From positions 82,616-146,615 of the forward strand of contig NZ_JAWHTD010000008.1 in NCBI RefSeq assembly GCF_032586235.1: 64,000 bases of DNA, read 5' to 3'. Under the pieces are notes generated by a model, which was not told where the DNA came from, ran no database searches, and was given only the letters and a program-made list of their open reading frames with translations. This document shows positions 9,145 to 18,860 of the stretch, in pieces. The translations under genes and the position numbers were made by a program. The DNA comes from Aestuariicoccus sp032586235 (GTDB lineage Bacteria; Pseudomonadota; Alphaproteobacteria; Rhodobacterales; Rhodobacteraceae). The number at the start of each line of letters is the position of its first letter. The stretch's first letter is position 1.

Positions 9145-10230
9145 TCAGCCGCCCAGCACGCGCACGCGCTGTTCGACGTAGTAGCCGTCGGACTTTTGAA
9201 TCCACGACGCCGACTGTGCCAGGCTGGCTTCGAACGAGTTGCGGATCTTGGCGAAGAGCTCGTCGCCCATGTTCTCGTCCATGACCTTGGCCGATGCGGA
9301 GCCGAAGGCATCCCAGACGTCGTCGGGGAATTGCAGCGTCTTGACGCCCTGTGCCTGCAGACGCGCCAGAGCGGCGCCGTTGTTGGCCAGGGTTTCGGCC
9401 AGCTGGTACTGGGTCGTGGCCATCGACGCGTAGCGCATGATCGCCTTGTGGGTATCCGACAGCTCGTTCCAGACGTCGAGGTTGACCGACGACGCCAGCG
9501 CCGAGCCCGGCTCGTGGAAGCCGGCGGTGTAGTAGATCTTGGCCACTTCCTGGAAGCCGGCGCGTTCGTCGGCCATCGGGCCCACCCACTCCAGACCGTC
9601 CAGCGCGCCCGAGGACAGCGCCTGGTAAAGCTCGCCGCCGGGGATGTTCTGCACCGATGCGCCGAGCTCGCCCAGCACCTTGCCACCCAGACCGGGCATC
9701 CGGAACTTGAGGCCGTTGAAGTCGTCGGCCGAGTTGATTTCCTTGCGGAACCAGCCGCCCGACTGCGAGCCCGAGTTACCCGCCAGCAGACCCTTGAGGT
9801 TGAAGATCATGCCCAGCTCGTCGTGCAGCTCTTCGCCGCCGCCGTGGTAGTACCAGTTGCTGACTTCCTGCGCGGTGCCGCCGAAGGGCACGGCGGTGAA
9901 ATAGGCGTAGCCCGGGTGCTGACCGATGAAATAGTAATCGGCCGAGTGATAGAGGTCGGCCTGGCCCGACGACACGGCGTCGAACACTTCCAGCGCGCCC
10001 ACCAGTTCGCCCGGGGCTTTCTTGTCGATGACGAGGCTGCCACCGGACATTTCGCGCACCATGGTCTCGAAGTAGCTGGCGGCGTCGTCCAGAACGGCAA
10101 AGCCGCGCGGCCACGAGGTGACCATGGTCAGGGTGCGGGTGCTTTGCGCCACCAGCGGCGTGGCGAGCGTCGTTGCAGCAGCAGCGCCTGCACCGACGGT
10201 TGATGCCCGAAGGAATGAGCGACGATCCAT
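9145..10230 (-). CDS. TRAP transporter substrate-binding protein (DctP/TakP family)
   Basis: This is the periplasmic receptor of the TRAP system, 361 residues. The N-terminus MDRRSFLRASTVGAGAAAA has a twin-arginine motif (RRSFLR) and an AQ cleavage region, so Tat export of the folded protein is likely. DctP-family features include FRMPGLGGKV, whose Arg binds the substrate carboxylate in this family, and LDGLEWVGPMADERAGF, which recalls the 2-oxoacid-binding TakP group. Substrate assignment to 2-oxo acids or other organic acids is inference. It is the first gene of the operon, divergent from the histidine kinase. Confidence 0.9.
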   Translation of the reverse strand: MDRRSFLRASTVGAGAAAATTLATPLVAQSTRTLTMVTSWPRGFAVLDDAASYFETMVREMSGGSLVIDKKAPGELVGALEVFDAVSSGQADLYHSADYYFIGQHPGYAYFTAVPFGGTAQEVSNWYYHGGGEELHDELGMIFNLKGLLAGNSGSQSGGWFRKEINSADDFNGLKFRMPGLGGKVLGELGASVQNIPGGELYQALSSGALDGLEWVGPMADERAGFQEVAKIYYTAGFHEPGSALASSVNLDVWNELSDTHKAIMRYASMATTQYQLAETLANNGAALARLQAQGVKTLQFPDDVWDAFGSASAKVMDENMGDELFAKIRNSFEASLAQSASWIQKSDGYYVEQRVRVLGG

Positions 10231-10357
10231 AGAGGTCCTCCCGTTTATGGATGCGCGGATCCCGGCTCCCCCGAGGCCCGCGCGGATCGTTGACAGTGCG
10301 GCGGACCCTAGCGGGGCATTTCCGCCAAAGAAATACCCACTGCTACGGAGTTGGGCA

Positions 10358-10376
10358 GAAAATCTGACCGATTTTC
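10358..10376. promoter_or_regulatory. Inverted repeat in the TRAP/kinase divergent promoter region
   Basis: GAAAATC-TGACC-GATTTTC (7-bp arms, 5-bp spacer) lies between the divergent binding-protein and histidine-kinase genes (gap 10231-10489). It is a plausible site for the neighbouring NarL-type regulator. No clear -35/-10 pair was assigned on either strand. Confidence 0.35.
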
Positions 10377-10489
10377 AGGAGAACTCCCGCTGTTGGCGCT
10401 AACGGCCCTGCCGGGCCAGACCGGACCGCGCCGCCGCGCCCGTGGCGGACGCGATTGCACAGCCCCGTTGCGATGGGATAGCGTTGCGC

Positions 10490-11908
10490 ATGGCTCTCGG
10501 ACTTGCACATTTCCGGCTCAGCTACCGCCAGAAACTCTTTCTTCTGGCGGCCGTTCCGCTCGTGCTGGCGGTCAGCGCCATTGCCGTGCTGGTGGCCATG
10601 CAATCGCGGGAGCTGGCCGACCGCGAGATCCGCAGCCTGGAGAACCAGCTGATCGAGGCGAAAAAGCAGGAATTGCGCAACTACGTCACCCAGGCGCGCA
10701 ACGGGTTCTACTTTATCTACGGCAACGCCCCGCCCGACGACGAAGAGGCCAAGCAGCAGGTGATGCAGATCCTTGCGGCGATGATCTATGGCGAAGAGGG
10801 CTTTTTCTTTGTCTACGATTATGACGGCAACAACCTGGTCAGCCCGCGCCAGACCGAGATGATCAACGGCAATTTCATCGACCTCACCGACAGCGAGGGT
10901 ACGCCGGTGGTGGCCGAATTCATCCACACCGCGCGTTCTGGCGCGGGATATGTCGAACACCTCTGGCCCAAGCCCTCGACCGGGCAAGAGGCGCGCATGA
11001 TCACCTATGTCACCTCCTTCCCGTCGTGGCGCTGGGCCGTCGGCACGGGCGTGTTCATCGACGATGCGCTCGAGACCGTCGCCGCCGCGCGCGCCGAGGT
11101 CGAGGCGCGGGTGCAGCGCACGTTCCTTTATATCGGCGCGATCACGCTGGCGGCGCTGCTGCTGGTGTTCGGTTCGGGGCTGATCCTCAACATCCGCGAA
11201 CGGCGGCTGGCGGACGCCAAGCTCAAGGAGCTGACCCAGCGGGTCTTCGACGCGCAGGAAGAGGAACGCAGCCGCGTCGCGCGCGAACTTCATGACGGGA
11301 TCAGCCAGATCCTCGTCGGGGTGAAATATGCGCTCGACATCGCCCGCCGCAGGGTCGCGCAAGGCGACGCGCGCGCCGAGGACACGCTGGAAAAGGGCGT
11401 CGAGAACCTGGGCCAGGCCATTCAGGAAGTGCGCCGAATCAGCCGCGACCTGCGGCCCGGCGTGCTTGACGATCTGGGCCTCGGCCCGGCGCTCAAGTCG
11501 CTGACCGACGATTTCCGCGCCCGTACGGGCATCGAGACCCGGTTCGACACCGTGGTCTTCCGCAACCGGCTGGACCAGGACGCCAAGATCGCGCTCTACC
11601 GCATCGCGCAGGAGGCGCTGACCAATGTCGAGCGCCATTCCGGCGCGACCGAGGTGCAGATCGACGTGCGCGGCCACCGCACCGGGGCCACCTTGCGCAT
11701 CTCCGACAACGGGCGCGGGCTGAACGCGACCGACAAGGACAGCCACGGCATCGGCCTGCGCAACATGCAGGAACGCATGGAGCAGCTGGGCGGCGTGCTG
11801 CGCGTGCTGTCGTCGCGCAGCGGCACGGTGATCGAGGCCAAGGTGCCGCTGACGCATATGCTGCCCCCCGAACCGGGGCATTCCGACATCAGAAAGGCTC
11901 AGGCATGA
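10490..11908 (+). CDS. Cache-domain sensor histidine kinase (HisKA_3 / NarL-partner type)
   Basis: This is a membrane sensor kinase of 472 residues. A first membrane segment (LFLLAAVPLVLAVSAIAVL) precedes a periplasmic single-Cache-like domain with FFFVYDYDGNNLV and the WRWAVGTGVFID ending. A second membrane segment (FLYIGAITLAALLLVFGSG) follows. Then come the HisKA_3 box EEERSRVARELHDGISQ (phospho-His about residue 268) and an HATPase with NVERHSG and DNGRGL. I start at the ATG at 10490 rather than the upstream GTG at 10442 because it precedes the cytoplasmic lead-in to the first helix. Its stop overlaps the response-regulator start (ATGA). Cache sensors of this kind often bind small carboxylates, matching a role in control of the divergent TRAP genes. 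Confidence 0.9.
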   Translation: MALGLAHFRLSYRQKLFLLAAVPLVLAVSAIAVLVAMQSRELADREIRSLENQLIEAKKQELRNYVTQARNGFYFIYGNAPPDDEEAKQQVMQILAAMIYGEEGFFFVYDYDGNNLVSPRQTEMINGNFIDLTDSEGTPVVAEFIHTARSGAGYVEHLWPKPSTGQEARMITYVTSFPSWRWAVGTGVFIDDALETVAAARAEVEARVQRTFLYIGAITLAALLLVFGSGLILNIRERRLADAKLKELTQRVFDAQEEERSRVARELHDGISQILVGVKYALDIARRRVAQGDARAEDTLEKGVENLGQAIQEVRRISRDLRPGVLDDLGLGPALKSLTDDFRARTGIETRFDTVVFRNRLDQDAKIALYRIAQEALTNVERHSGATEVQIDVRGHRTGATLRISDNGRGLNATDKDSHGIGLRNMQERMEQLGGVLRVLSSRSGTVIEAKVPLTHMLPPEPGHSDIRKAQA

Positions 11909-12546
11909 CCGAAAGGACCCGCGTCGTCGTCGTCGACGATCATCCCATGGTGGCCGAGGGGATCGAGGCGATTCTCGAGGGCTACGACGATATCGAGGTG
12001 CTCGCCACGCTGTCGGACGGCAGGCAGATGATCGACCGGCTCGACGAATTGTCGCCCGACGTCATCCTGATGGATCTGAACATGCCCGGGCTCAACGGTC
12101 TTTCGGCCACCGAGATGATCCTGGAACGCAAGCCCAAGACGCGCATTCTGGTGCTGTCGATGCACGACACGCCCGAATACGTATCGACCGCGATGAGCCA
12201 CGGCGCGCGGGGTTATGTGCTCAAGGACGTCCCCACCGAAGAAATCAAGCGCGCCATCGACGCGGTGATGACGGGCGACACTTATCTTTGCACCGGGGCC
12301 GAGGGGGCGCTTTCGCCCGCCGCCGGCGTGCGCGAACAGCTGACAACCCGCGAACAGACGGTGCTGCTGCAACTGGCGCAGGGCAAATCCAACAAGGAAG
12401 TGGCCCAGTCGCTGGATATCTCGGTGCGCACGGTCGAGACTCACCGCAAGAACATCAAACGCAAGCTGGGCATCAGTTCGACCGCCGGGCTGACGCGCTA
12501 TGCGCTGGAACACGGTGTGCTGCAGGGCACCGGCGTCAACGTCTGA
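11905..12546 (+). CDS. NarL/FixJ-family response regulator
   Basis: The protein has 213 residues. The receiver domain has VVVVDDHPM (acidic pocket) and phospho-acceptor Asp57 in VILMDLNMPG. The C-terminal LuxR-type helix-turn-helix reads LTTREQTVLLQLAQGKSNKE and RTVETHRKNIKRKLG. It is translationally coupled to the Cache kinase, its obvious partner. The likely target is the divergent TRAP operon promoter; this is inferred from gene order only. Confidence 0.92.
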   Translation: MTERTRVVVVDDHPMVAEGIEAILEGYDDIEVLATLSDGRQMIDRLDELSPDVILMDLNMPGLNGLSATEMILERKPKTRILVLSMHDTPEYVSTAMSHGARGYVLKDVPTEEIKRAIDAVMTGDTYLCTGAEGALSPAAGVREQLTTREQTVLLQLAQGKSNKEVAQSLDISVRTVETHRKNIKRKLGISSTAGLTRYALEHGVLQGTGVNV

Positions 12547-12558
12547 TAGGGCTTGGGT

Positions 12559-12834
12559 TCAAAGGGCGGTGGGCTGGTCCGCCGCAGTGTCACACTGCGC
12601 CTTGATGCGCGCGCCGAAGAACCAGACCACGCCGTCTTTCGCGCCCGCAGTCCGGACCACGATTGCGGTGTGGCCGGTGTCGACCGCCCCGTGCTCCGGC
12701 GTGTCGGCCGCCTGTGCCACCGGATAATGCGTCCCGCCGTTGAGCGGGCTCAACAGGCAGGCCGCGCCGATCAGGGCGGCCAGAACCGCCGCGTGCGCCA
12801 TGGTGAAATTGCGATGTGTGATATGCGTCTTCAT
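12559..12834 (-). CDS. Small exported or membrane-anchored protein of unknown function
   Basis: The protein has 91 residues and starts at the ATG at 12834 (MKTHITHRNFTMAHAAVLAA) with AGGGGG upstream. The N-terminus has a hydrophobic stretch (AAVLAALIGAACLLSPL) that could be a signal peptide with a lipobox-like LIGAAC, or an anchor. The remainder is small and hydrophilic with one further Cys. It converges on the response regulator with 12 bp between stops. I do not recognise a family. Confidence 0.55.
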   Translation of the reverse strand: MKTHITHRNFTMAHAAVLAALIGAACLLSPLNGGTHYPVAQAADTPEHGAVDTGHTAIVVRTAGAKDGVVWFFGARIKAQCDTAADQPTAL

Positions 12835-13040
12835 GCCAGCCCCCTGGCGGAATAAGTGAACCGATGAGTTCAACTCTGCCGCACAACCCGTTCCTCTTCA
12901 ATTCACGTTTTCGCGCGCGGTCGCGCTCGCTCCCGATCCGCCATGGGCTTGTTTCCGAAAATGTCCCGCAAACGCCCTGCCCACGAAACAAATGCAAAGA
13001 AAAATCGACCCCGGCGTTCGTTTTTTCGGCATTGCAGCGG

Positions 13041-13067
13041 TTGACGCCCCCCGGCGTCCGCCATAAT
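13041..13067 (+). promoter_or_regulatory. Candidate sigma-70 promoter of the ilv leader
   Basis: TTGACG (13041-13046) and CATAAT (13062-13067) are good -35 and -10 hexamers. The 15-bp spacer is short. Transcription would begin about 25 bp before the leader-peptide start at 13098. Confidence 0.5.
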
Positions 13068-13097
13068 GTCCACGCGCAACGCAAAGGAGCGTCCATC

Positions 13098-13145
13098 GTG
13101 GCACCGCTGATTATCATCGTAGGAACATGGCGCATGGGCCGGTAA
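13098..13145 (+). CDS. ilv leader peptide (attenuator peptide)
   Basis: A 15-residue peptide starts at GTG 13098, eight bases after an AAGGAG ribosome site (13084-13089), and reads VAPLIIIVGTWRMGR-stop (first residue Met in the cell). Five consecutive branched-chain codons (Leu-Ile-Ile-Ile-Val) form the sensor. Ribosome stalling there when branched-chain aminoacyl-tRNAs are scarce would favour read-through into ilvB-ilvN. The position between a promoter and an intrinsic terminator is that of a classical attenuator. Confidence 0.8.
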   Translation: MAPLIIIVGTWRMGR

Positions 13146-13199
13146 CGGAAACCCTTTCGGTTCCCCATGCGCCCCCGGATGATCCTCGGGGGCTTTTTT
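13129..13199 (+). terminator. Transcription attenuator of ilvBN
   Basis: Terminator: GCCCCCG (13171-13177) pairs with CGGGGGC (13187-13193), followed by TTTTTT (13194-13199). Alternative hairpin: GGCGCATGGG (13129-13138) pairs with CCCATGCGCC (13164-13173), which takes the first three bases of the terminator stem. A ribosome that finishes the leader peptide (stop at 13143-13145) would cover 13129-13138 and leave the terminator free. A ribosome stalled at the Leu-Ile-Ile-Ile-Val codons (13107-13121) would let the alternative hairpin form. Confidence 0.75.
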
Positions 13200-13240
13200 A
13201 TGCGCAAAAACAAAGACGTCGTAAACGGAGACACAAGCTT

Positions 13241-14995
<1,755 letters not shown>

Positions 14996-15002
14996 CCGGC
15001 CG

Positions 15003-15072
15003 CGTTTTCTTGCAAAGAAAACGGATCGGAAAATTCGAAATTTTCCGATCCGGATTTTTACTAAAAATCCGG
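15003..15072. repeat. Three tandem palindromes between ilvB and ilvN
   Basis: There are three consecutive inverted repeats. A: CGTTTTCTT/AAGAAAACG (15003-15023, 3-base loop). B: CGGATCGGAAAATT/AATTTTCCGATCCG (15022-15052, perfect 14-bp arms, loop CGA). C: CCGGATTTTTA/TAAAAATCCGG (15050-15072, perfect 11-bp arms, one-base centre). They overlap by 2-3 bases and fill most of the ilvB-ilvN gap. Their design matches the pair at 9039-9085. Confidence 0.85.
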
Positions 15073-15101
15073 CCCCGTGCGGTCGAACCGAAGGAAGAAC
15101 C

Positions 15102-15662
15102 ATGTCGCCTCTGAAGATCAAGAAAGGCTCGTCCCGTCATTCCGCCTACAACCTGCGTCCCACCTTTTCGGACGTTCAGGAAACCCACACTCTGGCCGTT
15201 CTGGTGGAGAACGAGCCCGGCGTGCTGGCCCGTGTGATCGGGCTCTTTTCCGGGCGCGGCTACAATATCGACAGCCTGACCGTGGCCGAGGTCGACCACG
15301 AGGGGCACCTGTCGCGCATCACCATCGTCACCACCGGCACGCCACAGGTCATCGAACAGATCAAGGCCCAGCTGGGCCGGATCGTGTCGGTGCACGACGT
15401 GCACGATCTCACGGTCGAGGGCCGTTCGGTCGAACGCGAGCTGGCGCTGTTCAAGGTGGCCGGAACCGGCGACAAAAGGGTCGAGGCACTGCGGCTTGCG
15501 GATATCTTCCGCGCCAATGTGGTCGACAGCACTTTGGAAAGCTTTGTTTTCCAGCTGACCGGGACGCCTGACAAGATCGACGCCTTCGCCGATCTGATGC
15601 GCCCTCTCGGTCTTGTGGAAGTCGCTCGCACCGGCGTCGCCGCTCTGTCGCGCGGGACGTAA
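15102..15662 (+). CDS. ilvN: Acetolactate synthase small (regulatory) subunit
   Basis: This is the regulatory subunit that activates the catalytic subunit and confers valine feedback inhibition. It has 186 residues. The N-terminal ACT domain reads HTLAVLVENEPGVLARVIGL followed by FSGRGYNIDSLTVAEV. The C-terminal ALS_ss_C domain follows from about residue 100 (KVAGTGDKRVEAL). The ATG at 15102 lies in GAAGGAAGAACCATG context. It is cotranscribed with ilvB and sits behind the triple palindrome, which may adjust subunit ratio or RNA stability. Confidence 0.95.
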   Translation: MSPLKIKKGSSRHSAYNLRPTFSDVQETHTLAVLVENEPGVLARVIGLFSGRGYNIDSLTVAEVDHEGHLSRITIVTTGTPQVIEQIKAQLGRIVSVHDVHDLTVEGRSVERELALFKVAGTGDKRVEALRLADIFRANVVDSTLESFVFQLTGTPDKIDAFADLMRPLGLVEVARTGVAALSRGT

Positions 15663-15923
15663 CGGCGCGCGCCACCCTCCCTCCTGGCCCCGAGGCTACC
15701 AGGGCCTCCCCGATCCTCGGCTCGCTCCGATGTTCCGGGGCGGCATCGGCCGCCTGATCGGCCGATCCTCCTGCGCCAATCGCTGCGTTGGACGCCGCCA
15801 GCCGCGTATGGAAGATCCGCTTCTCCATGCCCGAACGTCCGCGGCGTCCTGGCGCGGCAAGGTTCGGCGATCGCAAAATTTTAAGAGCAACTTATTGCAA
15901 TTCTTAACGACAGGCGGCACCCT

Positions 15924-15963
15924 TGACACTGAATGGCGTCAACGCTGACGCCATTCAGTGTCA
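15924..15963. promoter_or_regulatory. Perfect 18-bp-armed palindrome in the XRE regulator promoter
   Basis: TGACACTGAATGGCGTCA (15924-15941) is repeated as its exact inverse complement at 15946-15963 with a 4-bp centre (ACGC). Each arm itself starts with TGAC and ends with GTCA, so four TGAC half-sites are present. It lies 32 bp upstream of the -10 element of the XRE gene. It is a probable regulator-binding site, possibly autoregulatory. Confidence 0.6.
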
Positions 15964-15991
15964 GTCAATTTTCGAACCCGTCGGCTTGGTA

Positions 15992-16000
15992 TGCTATATT
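15992..16000 (+). promoter_or_regulatory. Extended -10 promoter of the XRE regulator gene
   Basis: TGCTATATT is an extended -10 element (TGN + TATATT, 15995-16000) with no strong -35. It would start transcription near 16007, about 18 bp before the ATG at 16025. The palindrome at 15924-15963 lies just upstream. Confidence 0.5.
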
Positions 16001-16024
16001 CTAGACAAACACCCGGAAGACCCG

Positions 16025-16834
16025 ATGACGGATGCTTCGCCGCCCGCTCCCAGCCCTGCCGATCTGCGCAGCATGCTGGGGGCCAATCTGCGTAAACTCG
16101 CGCGGAATGCCACCTCGATTTCGGCGCTCTGCCGCGATCTCAAGATCAACCGAACGCAATTCAACCGCTACCTCGCCGGCGAAAGCTTTCCGCGCCCGGA
16201 CGTGCTTTATCGCATCTGCACCTTCTTCGACGTCGACGCGCGGATCCTGCTTCAACCGGTCGACGACATCCAACCGTCCTTCCGCGATATCCTGAACCAC
16301 CCGGTGGTGGCCGAGTTCATCGGCGCCGGCGTGATCCCGCTGAACGAAGAGACCTTTCCCTCCGGCTTCTACAGGTTCTCGCGGCCCAGCTTCGTCGACA
16401 ACGCTCTGTGTCTGCAAAACCTCGTCTACGTCTTTCGGCGCGACGGCTTTGCCTTTCTGCGCGGCTTCGAGGCCAGGCAGGCCATGCTGCAGCAGGGTCT
16501 GCGCGACGATCCCGCCAACCGCGAATTCCGCGGCGTCCTGCTGCCGCAGGAGGGCGGAGTCGCGGCCTTTGTCAGCCGGCGCAATTCGTTGACGACGACC
16601 TTCAATTTCCTGTCCCCCCTGCCGTCGATCTCGAACGCCTTCTGGGTCGGATATGCCGCGCGCACGACGCGGGAGACGGTAACGGGAAAACGCGTGGCGC
16701 GTCTGGTCTATGAATATCTCGGGCGCGACACGGCGAAGGTGCTGGGCGCGGCGCGCAGAACCGGGCTCTGTCCGGCCGAGGACCTGCCGACCTTCCACCG
16801 CCAGCAATTGCGGCTCGACCAGCCCTTTACCTGA
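16025..16834 (+). CDS. XRE-like helix-turn-helix transcriptional regulator
   Basis: The protein has 269 residues. The N-terminal helix-turn-helix (about residues 15-70) reads LRSMLGANLRKLARNATSIS then CRDLKINRTQFNRYLAGESF and has the Cro/C1-type layout. The remaining 190 residues show no recognised ligand domain, though conserved-looking segments such as GFYRFSRPS and FWVGYAARTTRETV are present. It is transcribed toward the Rieske oxygenase gene 105 bp downstream and may control it and itself through the large palindrome. Confidence 0.75.
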   Translation: MTDASPPAPSPADLRSMLGANLRKLARNATSISALCRDLKINRTQFNRYLAGESFPRPDVLYRICTFFDVDARILLQPVDDIQPSFRDILNHPVVAEFIGAGVIPLNEETFPSGFYRFSRPSFVDNALCLQNLVYVFRRDGFAFLRGFEARQAMLQQGLRDDPANREFRGVLLPQEGGVAAFVSRRNSLTTTFNFLSPLPSISNAFWVGYAARTTRETVTGKRVARLVYEYLGRDTAKVLGAARRTGLCPAEDLPTFHRQQLRLDQPFT

Positions 16835-16939
16835 GACCGCCGCGATGTCGCGGTCGGGACAAGGCGGTCGCGAACAGGCGGGGCGGCCCGGGCCATGGCC
16901 GTTAAAGCAGGGTGTCCAACCCATGCAGGAGCGCTGCCG

Positions 16940-18100
16940 ATGGCCTCTTTTGTCACCGATCTCTCTGCCGTTCGCCGCAATGTCGATCAGGCACAGGGGC
17001 TGCCCAACGCGCATTACATCGACCCCGCCGTTTATGACGAAGAAAAGCACGCCCTGCTCTTTTCGCAATGGGCGGGCCTCGGCGTGGCCGCCGATGTGCC
17101 AGAGCCGGGCGACGCCAAGCCCATCGACTTTCTGGGCATGCCGCTTTTGCTGGTGCGCGGGCGGGACGGCGCGGTGCGGGTGTTCCAGAACATCTGCCGT
17201 CATCGCGGGATGATCCTCGTCGATGCTCCGCGCAAGATCGAGGGCGCGATCCGCTGCCCCTATCATTCCTGGTGCTACGCCACCGACGGCCGGCTGGTCA
17301 GCACGCCCCATGTGGGGGGCCCCGGCCACAACACGCACGAAGCCATCGACCGCGCGACGCTGGGCCTTGTCGAAGTGCGCAGCCACATCTGGCGCGACGT
17401 CGTCTGGATCAACGTCAGCGGCGACGCGCCCGCCTTCGAGGTCGCCATGGCCGATGCCATGGCCCGCTGGGCCGAATTCGAACAGCCGGTCTACCACGGC
17501 GGCAGCGACAGCCGCTTTCAGCTCGAGGTGGCGACCAACTGGAAGCTCGCGATCGAGAACTACTGCGAAAGCTACCACCTGCCCTGGGTGCATCCGGGGC
17601 TGAACGCCTATTCGCGGCTGGAGGATCACTACCACATCGAAAAGCCCGGCGAATATTCCGGCCAGGGCACGCTGGTCTATCGCCAGCTGACCAACGAAAA
17701 CGGCGAAAGCTTCCCCGATTTCGAGGGGCTCTCATCCAAGTGGGACACCGCCGCCGAATATATCGCGGTCTATCCCAACGTCCTCTTGGGGGTGCATCGC
17801 GACCACGCCTTCGCCATCGTCCTGGTGCCCGAGGGCCCGGAAAAGACGGTCGAGCATGTCCACCTCTATTACGCCCGGCCGAAGACCGACGGCGGGCTGC
17901 GCCAGCGCAACACGCAGCTTTGGAAGACCGTGTTCGAAGAGGACATCTTTGTGGTCGAAGGCATGCAGCGCGGCCGGCACGCGGTGGGTTTTGACGGCGG
18001 GCGGTTCTCGCCGGCGATGGACAGCCCGACGCATTGCTTCCACGCCTGGGTCGCCGCCAAGGTCGAGGCCTGGCGCGGGCAGCCGCATGCGGCGGAATGA
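16940..18100 (+). CDS. Rieske non-heme iron oxygenase, alpha subunit
   Basis: This is a ring-hydroxylating-type oxygenase of 386 residues. The Rieske [2Fe-2S] ligands are Cys86-x-His88 (CRHRG) and Cys106-x2-His109 (CPYHSW). The mononuclear iron site includes NYCESYHLPWVHPGL with His213 and His218. The overall form resembles the quaternary-amine monooxygenases (glycine betaine or carnitine type) more than aromatic dioxygenases, but the substrate is unknown. The ATG at 16940 has AGGAG eight bases upstream and is preferred over 16895. No reductase gene adjoins it. Its stop overlaps the next start (ATGA). Confidence 0.85.
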   Translation: MASFVTDLSAVRRNVDQAQGLPNAHYIDPAVYDEEKHALLFSQWAGLGVAADVPEPGDAKPIDFLGMPLLLVRGRDGAVRVFQNICRHRGMILVDAPRKIEGAIRCPYHSWCYATDGRLVSTPHVGGPGHNTHEAIDRATLGLVEVRSHIWRDVVWINVSGDAPAFEVAMADAMARWAEFEQPVYHGGSDSRFQLEVATNWKLAIENYCESYHLPWVHPGLNAYSRLEDHYHIEKPGEYSGQGTLVYRQLTNENGESFPDFEGLSSKWDTAAEYIAVYPNVLLGVHRDHAFAIVLVPEGPEKTVEHVHLYYARPKTDGGLRQRNTQLWKTVFEEDIFVVEGMQRGRHAVGFDGGRFSPAMDSPTHCFHAWVAAKVEAWRGQPHAAE

Positions 18101-18315
18101 CGGGCGGCGATCTGCACGCGCGGCTTCTGGCGGCCCATGCGGGCGGTGACAAGGCCGCACTCGTGGCACTTTATTCAGAGGCCGCGGCGGGGGCGAACGA
18201 CCTCGACGCCAGCTGTTTCTTCCTGACCCATGCCTATGTCTACGCGCTGGAACTTGGCGACCCGCGCTGTGGCGCACTGCGCGCCAGCCTGCGCGCGCAC
18301 GGGCGCGAGGAATAG
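18097..18315 (+). CDS. 72-residue protein translationally coupled to the Rieske oxygenase
   Basis: The start codon overlaps the oxygenase stop (ATGA, 18097-18100). The protein reads MTGGDLHARLLAAHAGGDKA and on. It is helical and Ala/Leu-rich, with no signal peptide or membrane segment, and looks like one TPR/SEL1-like helical pair (DKAALVALYSEAAAGANDLD). I do not recognise a family. Coupling suggests a role tied to the oxygenase. Confidence 0.6.
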   Translation: MTGGDLHARLLAAHAGGDKAALVALYSEAAAGANDLDASCFFLTHAYVYALELGDPRCGALRASLRAHGREE

Positions 18316-18385
18316 GCGCCCTGAAGGCAACTGGCTGCCGGCCGGGCGGTGCCTTGGCGCCCGACCGGCAGCGGGTGCCCGCGCG

Positions 18386-18790
18386 CTATTGCTGGATCGT
18401 CTCCAGGTAATAGGCCAGCGACAGCACCTTGCCGCGGGTAAAAAGCACATCGCCGTATTTGGTGTCCGACGGGCTTTCCTCGCTGAAGAGCGCGCCATAG
18501 ACCGGCATCGGCCCGCCATGCGCGCGCAATCCGGTCCGCCCGTCGATCACGTGGATCACCTGCAGCATCGGAAAGACATTGTCGTTCCCCGCCGACAGCT
18601 GGGTCAGATCGGGGACCTGCGTGGTCAACAGATCGGTCAGCGGGCCATTGCCCTGACCGCCAGCGCCATGACAGGTCGCGCAATATTGCGTATAGATCGC
18701 CTCGCCGAGATCGGCGTCCTGCGCCAGCCCCGGACCGGCCATCACGGCCAGAGCGGCGCCCATCGCCATCGTGGAAATGCGTCGAAACAT
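18386..18790 (-). CDS. Periplasmic c-type cytochrome
   Basis: The protein has 134 residues. A signal peptide (MFRRISTMAMGAALAVMAGP...AQ) is followed by a single haem-binding CATCH (QYCATCHGAGGQGNGPLTDL), with Met candidates for the sixth ligand in GPMPVYG. It is a small class I cytochrome and probably an electron carrier. The ATG at 18790 is preferred over an upstream start because it begins the signal peptide. An FNR-like site and a matching -10 lie upstream, so it is probably induced at low oxygen. Confidence 0.85.
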   Translation of the reverse strand: MFRRISTMAMGAALAVMAGPGLAQDADLGEAIYTQYCATCHGAGGQGNGPLTDLLTTQVPDLTQLSAGNDNVFPMLQVIHVIDGRTGLRAHGGPMPVYGALFSEESPSDTKYGDVLFTRGKVLSLAYYLETIQQ

Positions 18791-18860
18791 AGGTGTCCCT
18801 CCCGGATGTGTTTGCCCTGCACCCGCGCCGGGCGCAAGGCGGCCAACGGGATGCACGGCG

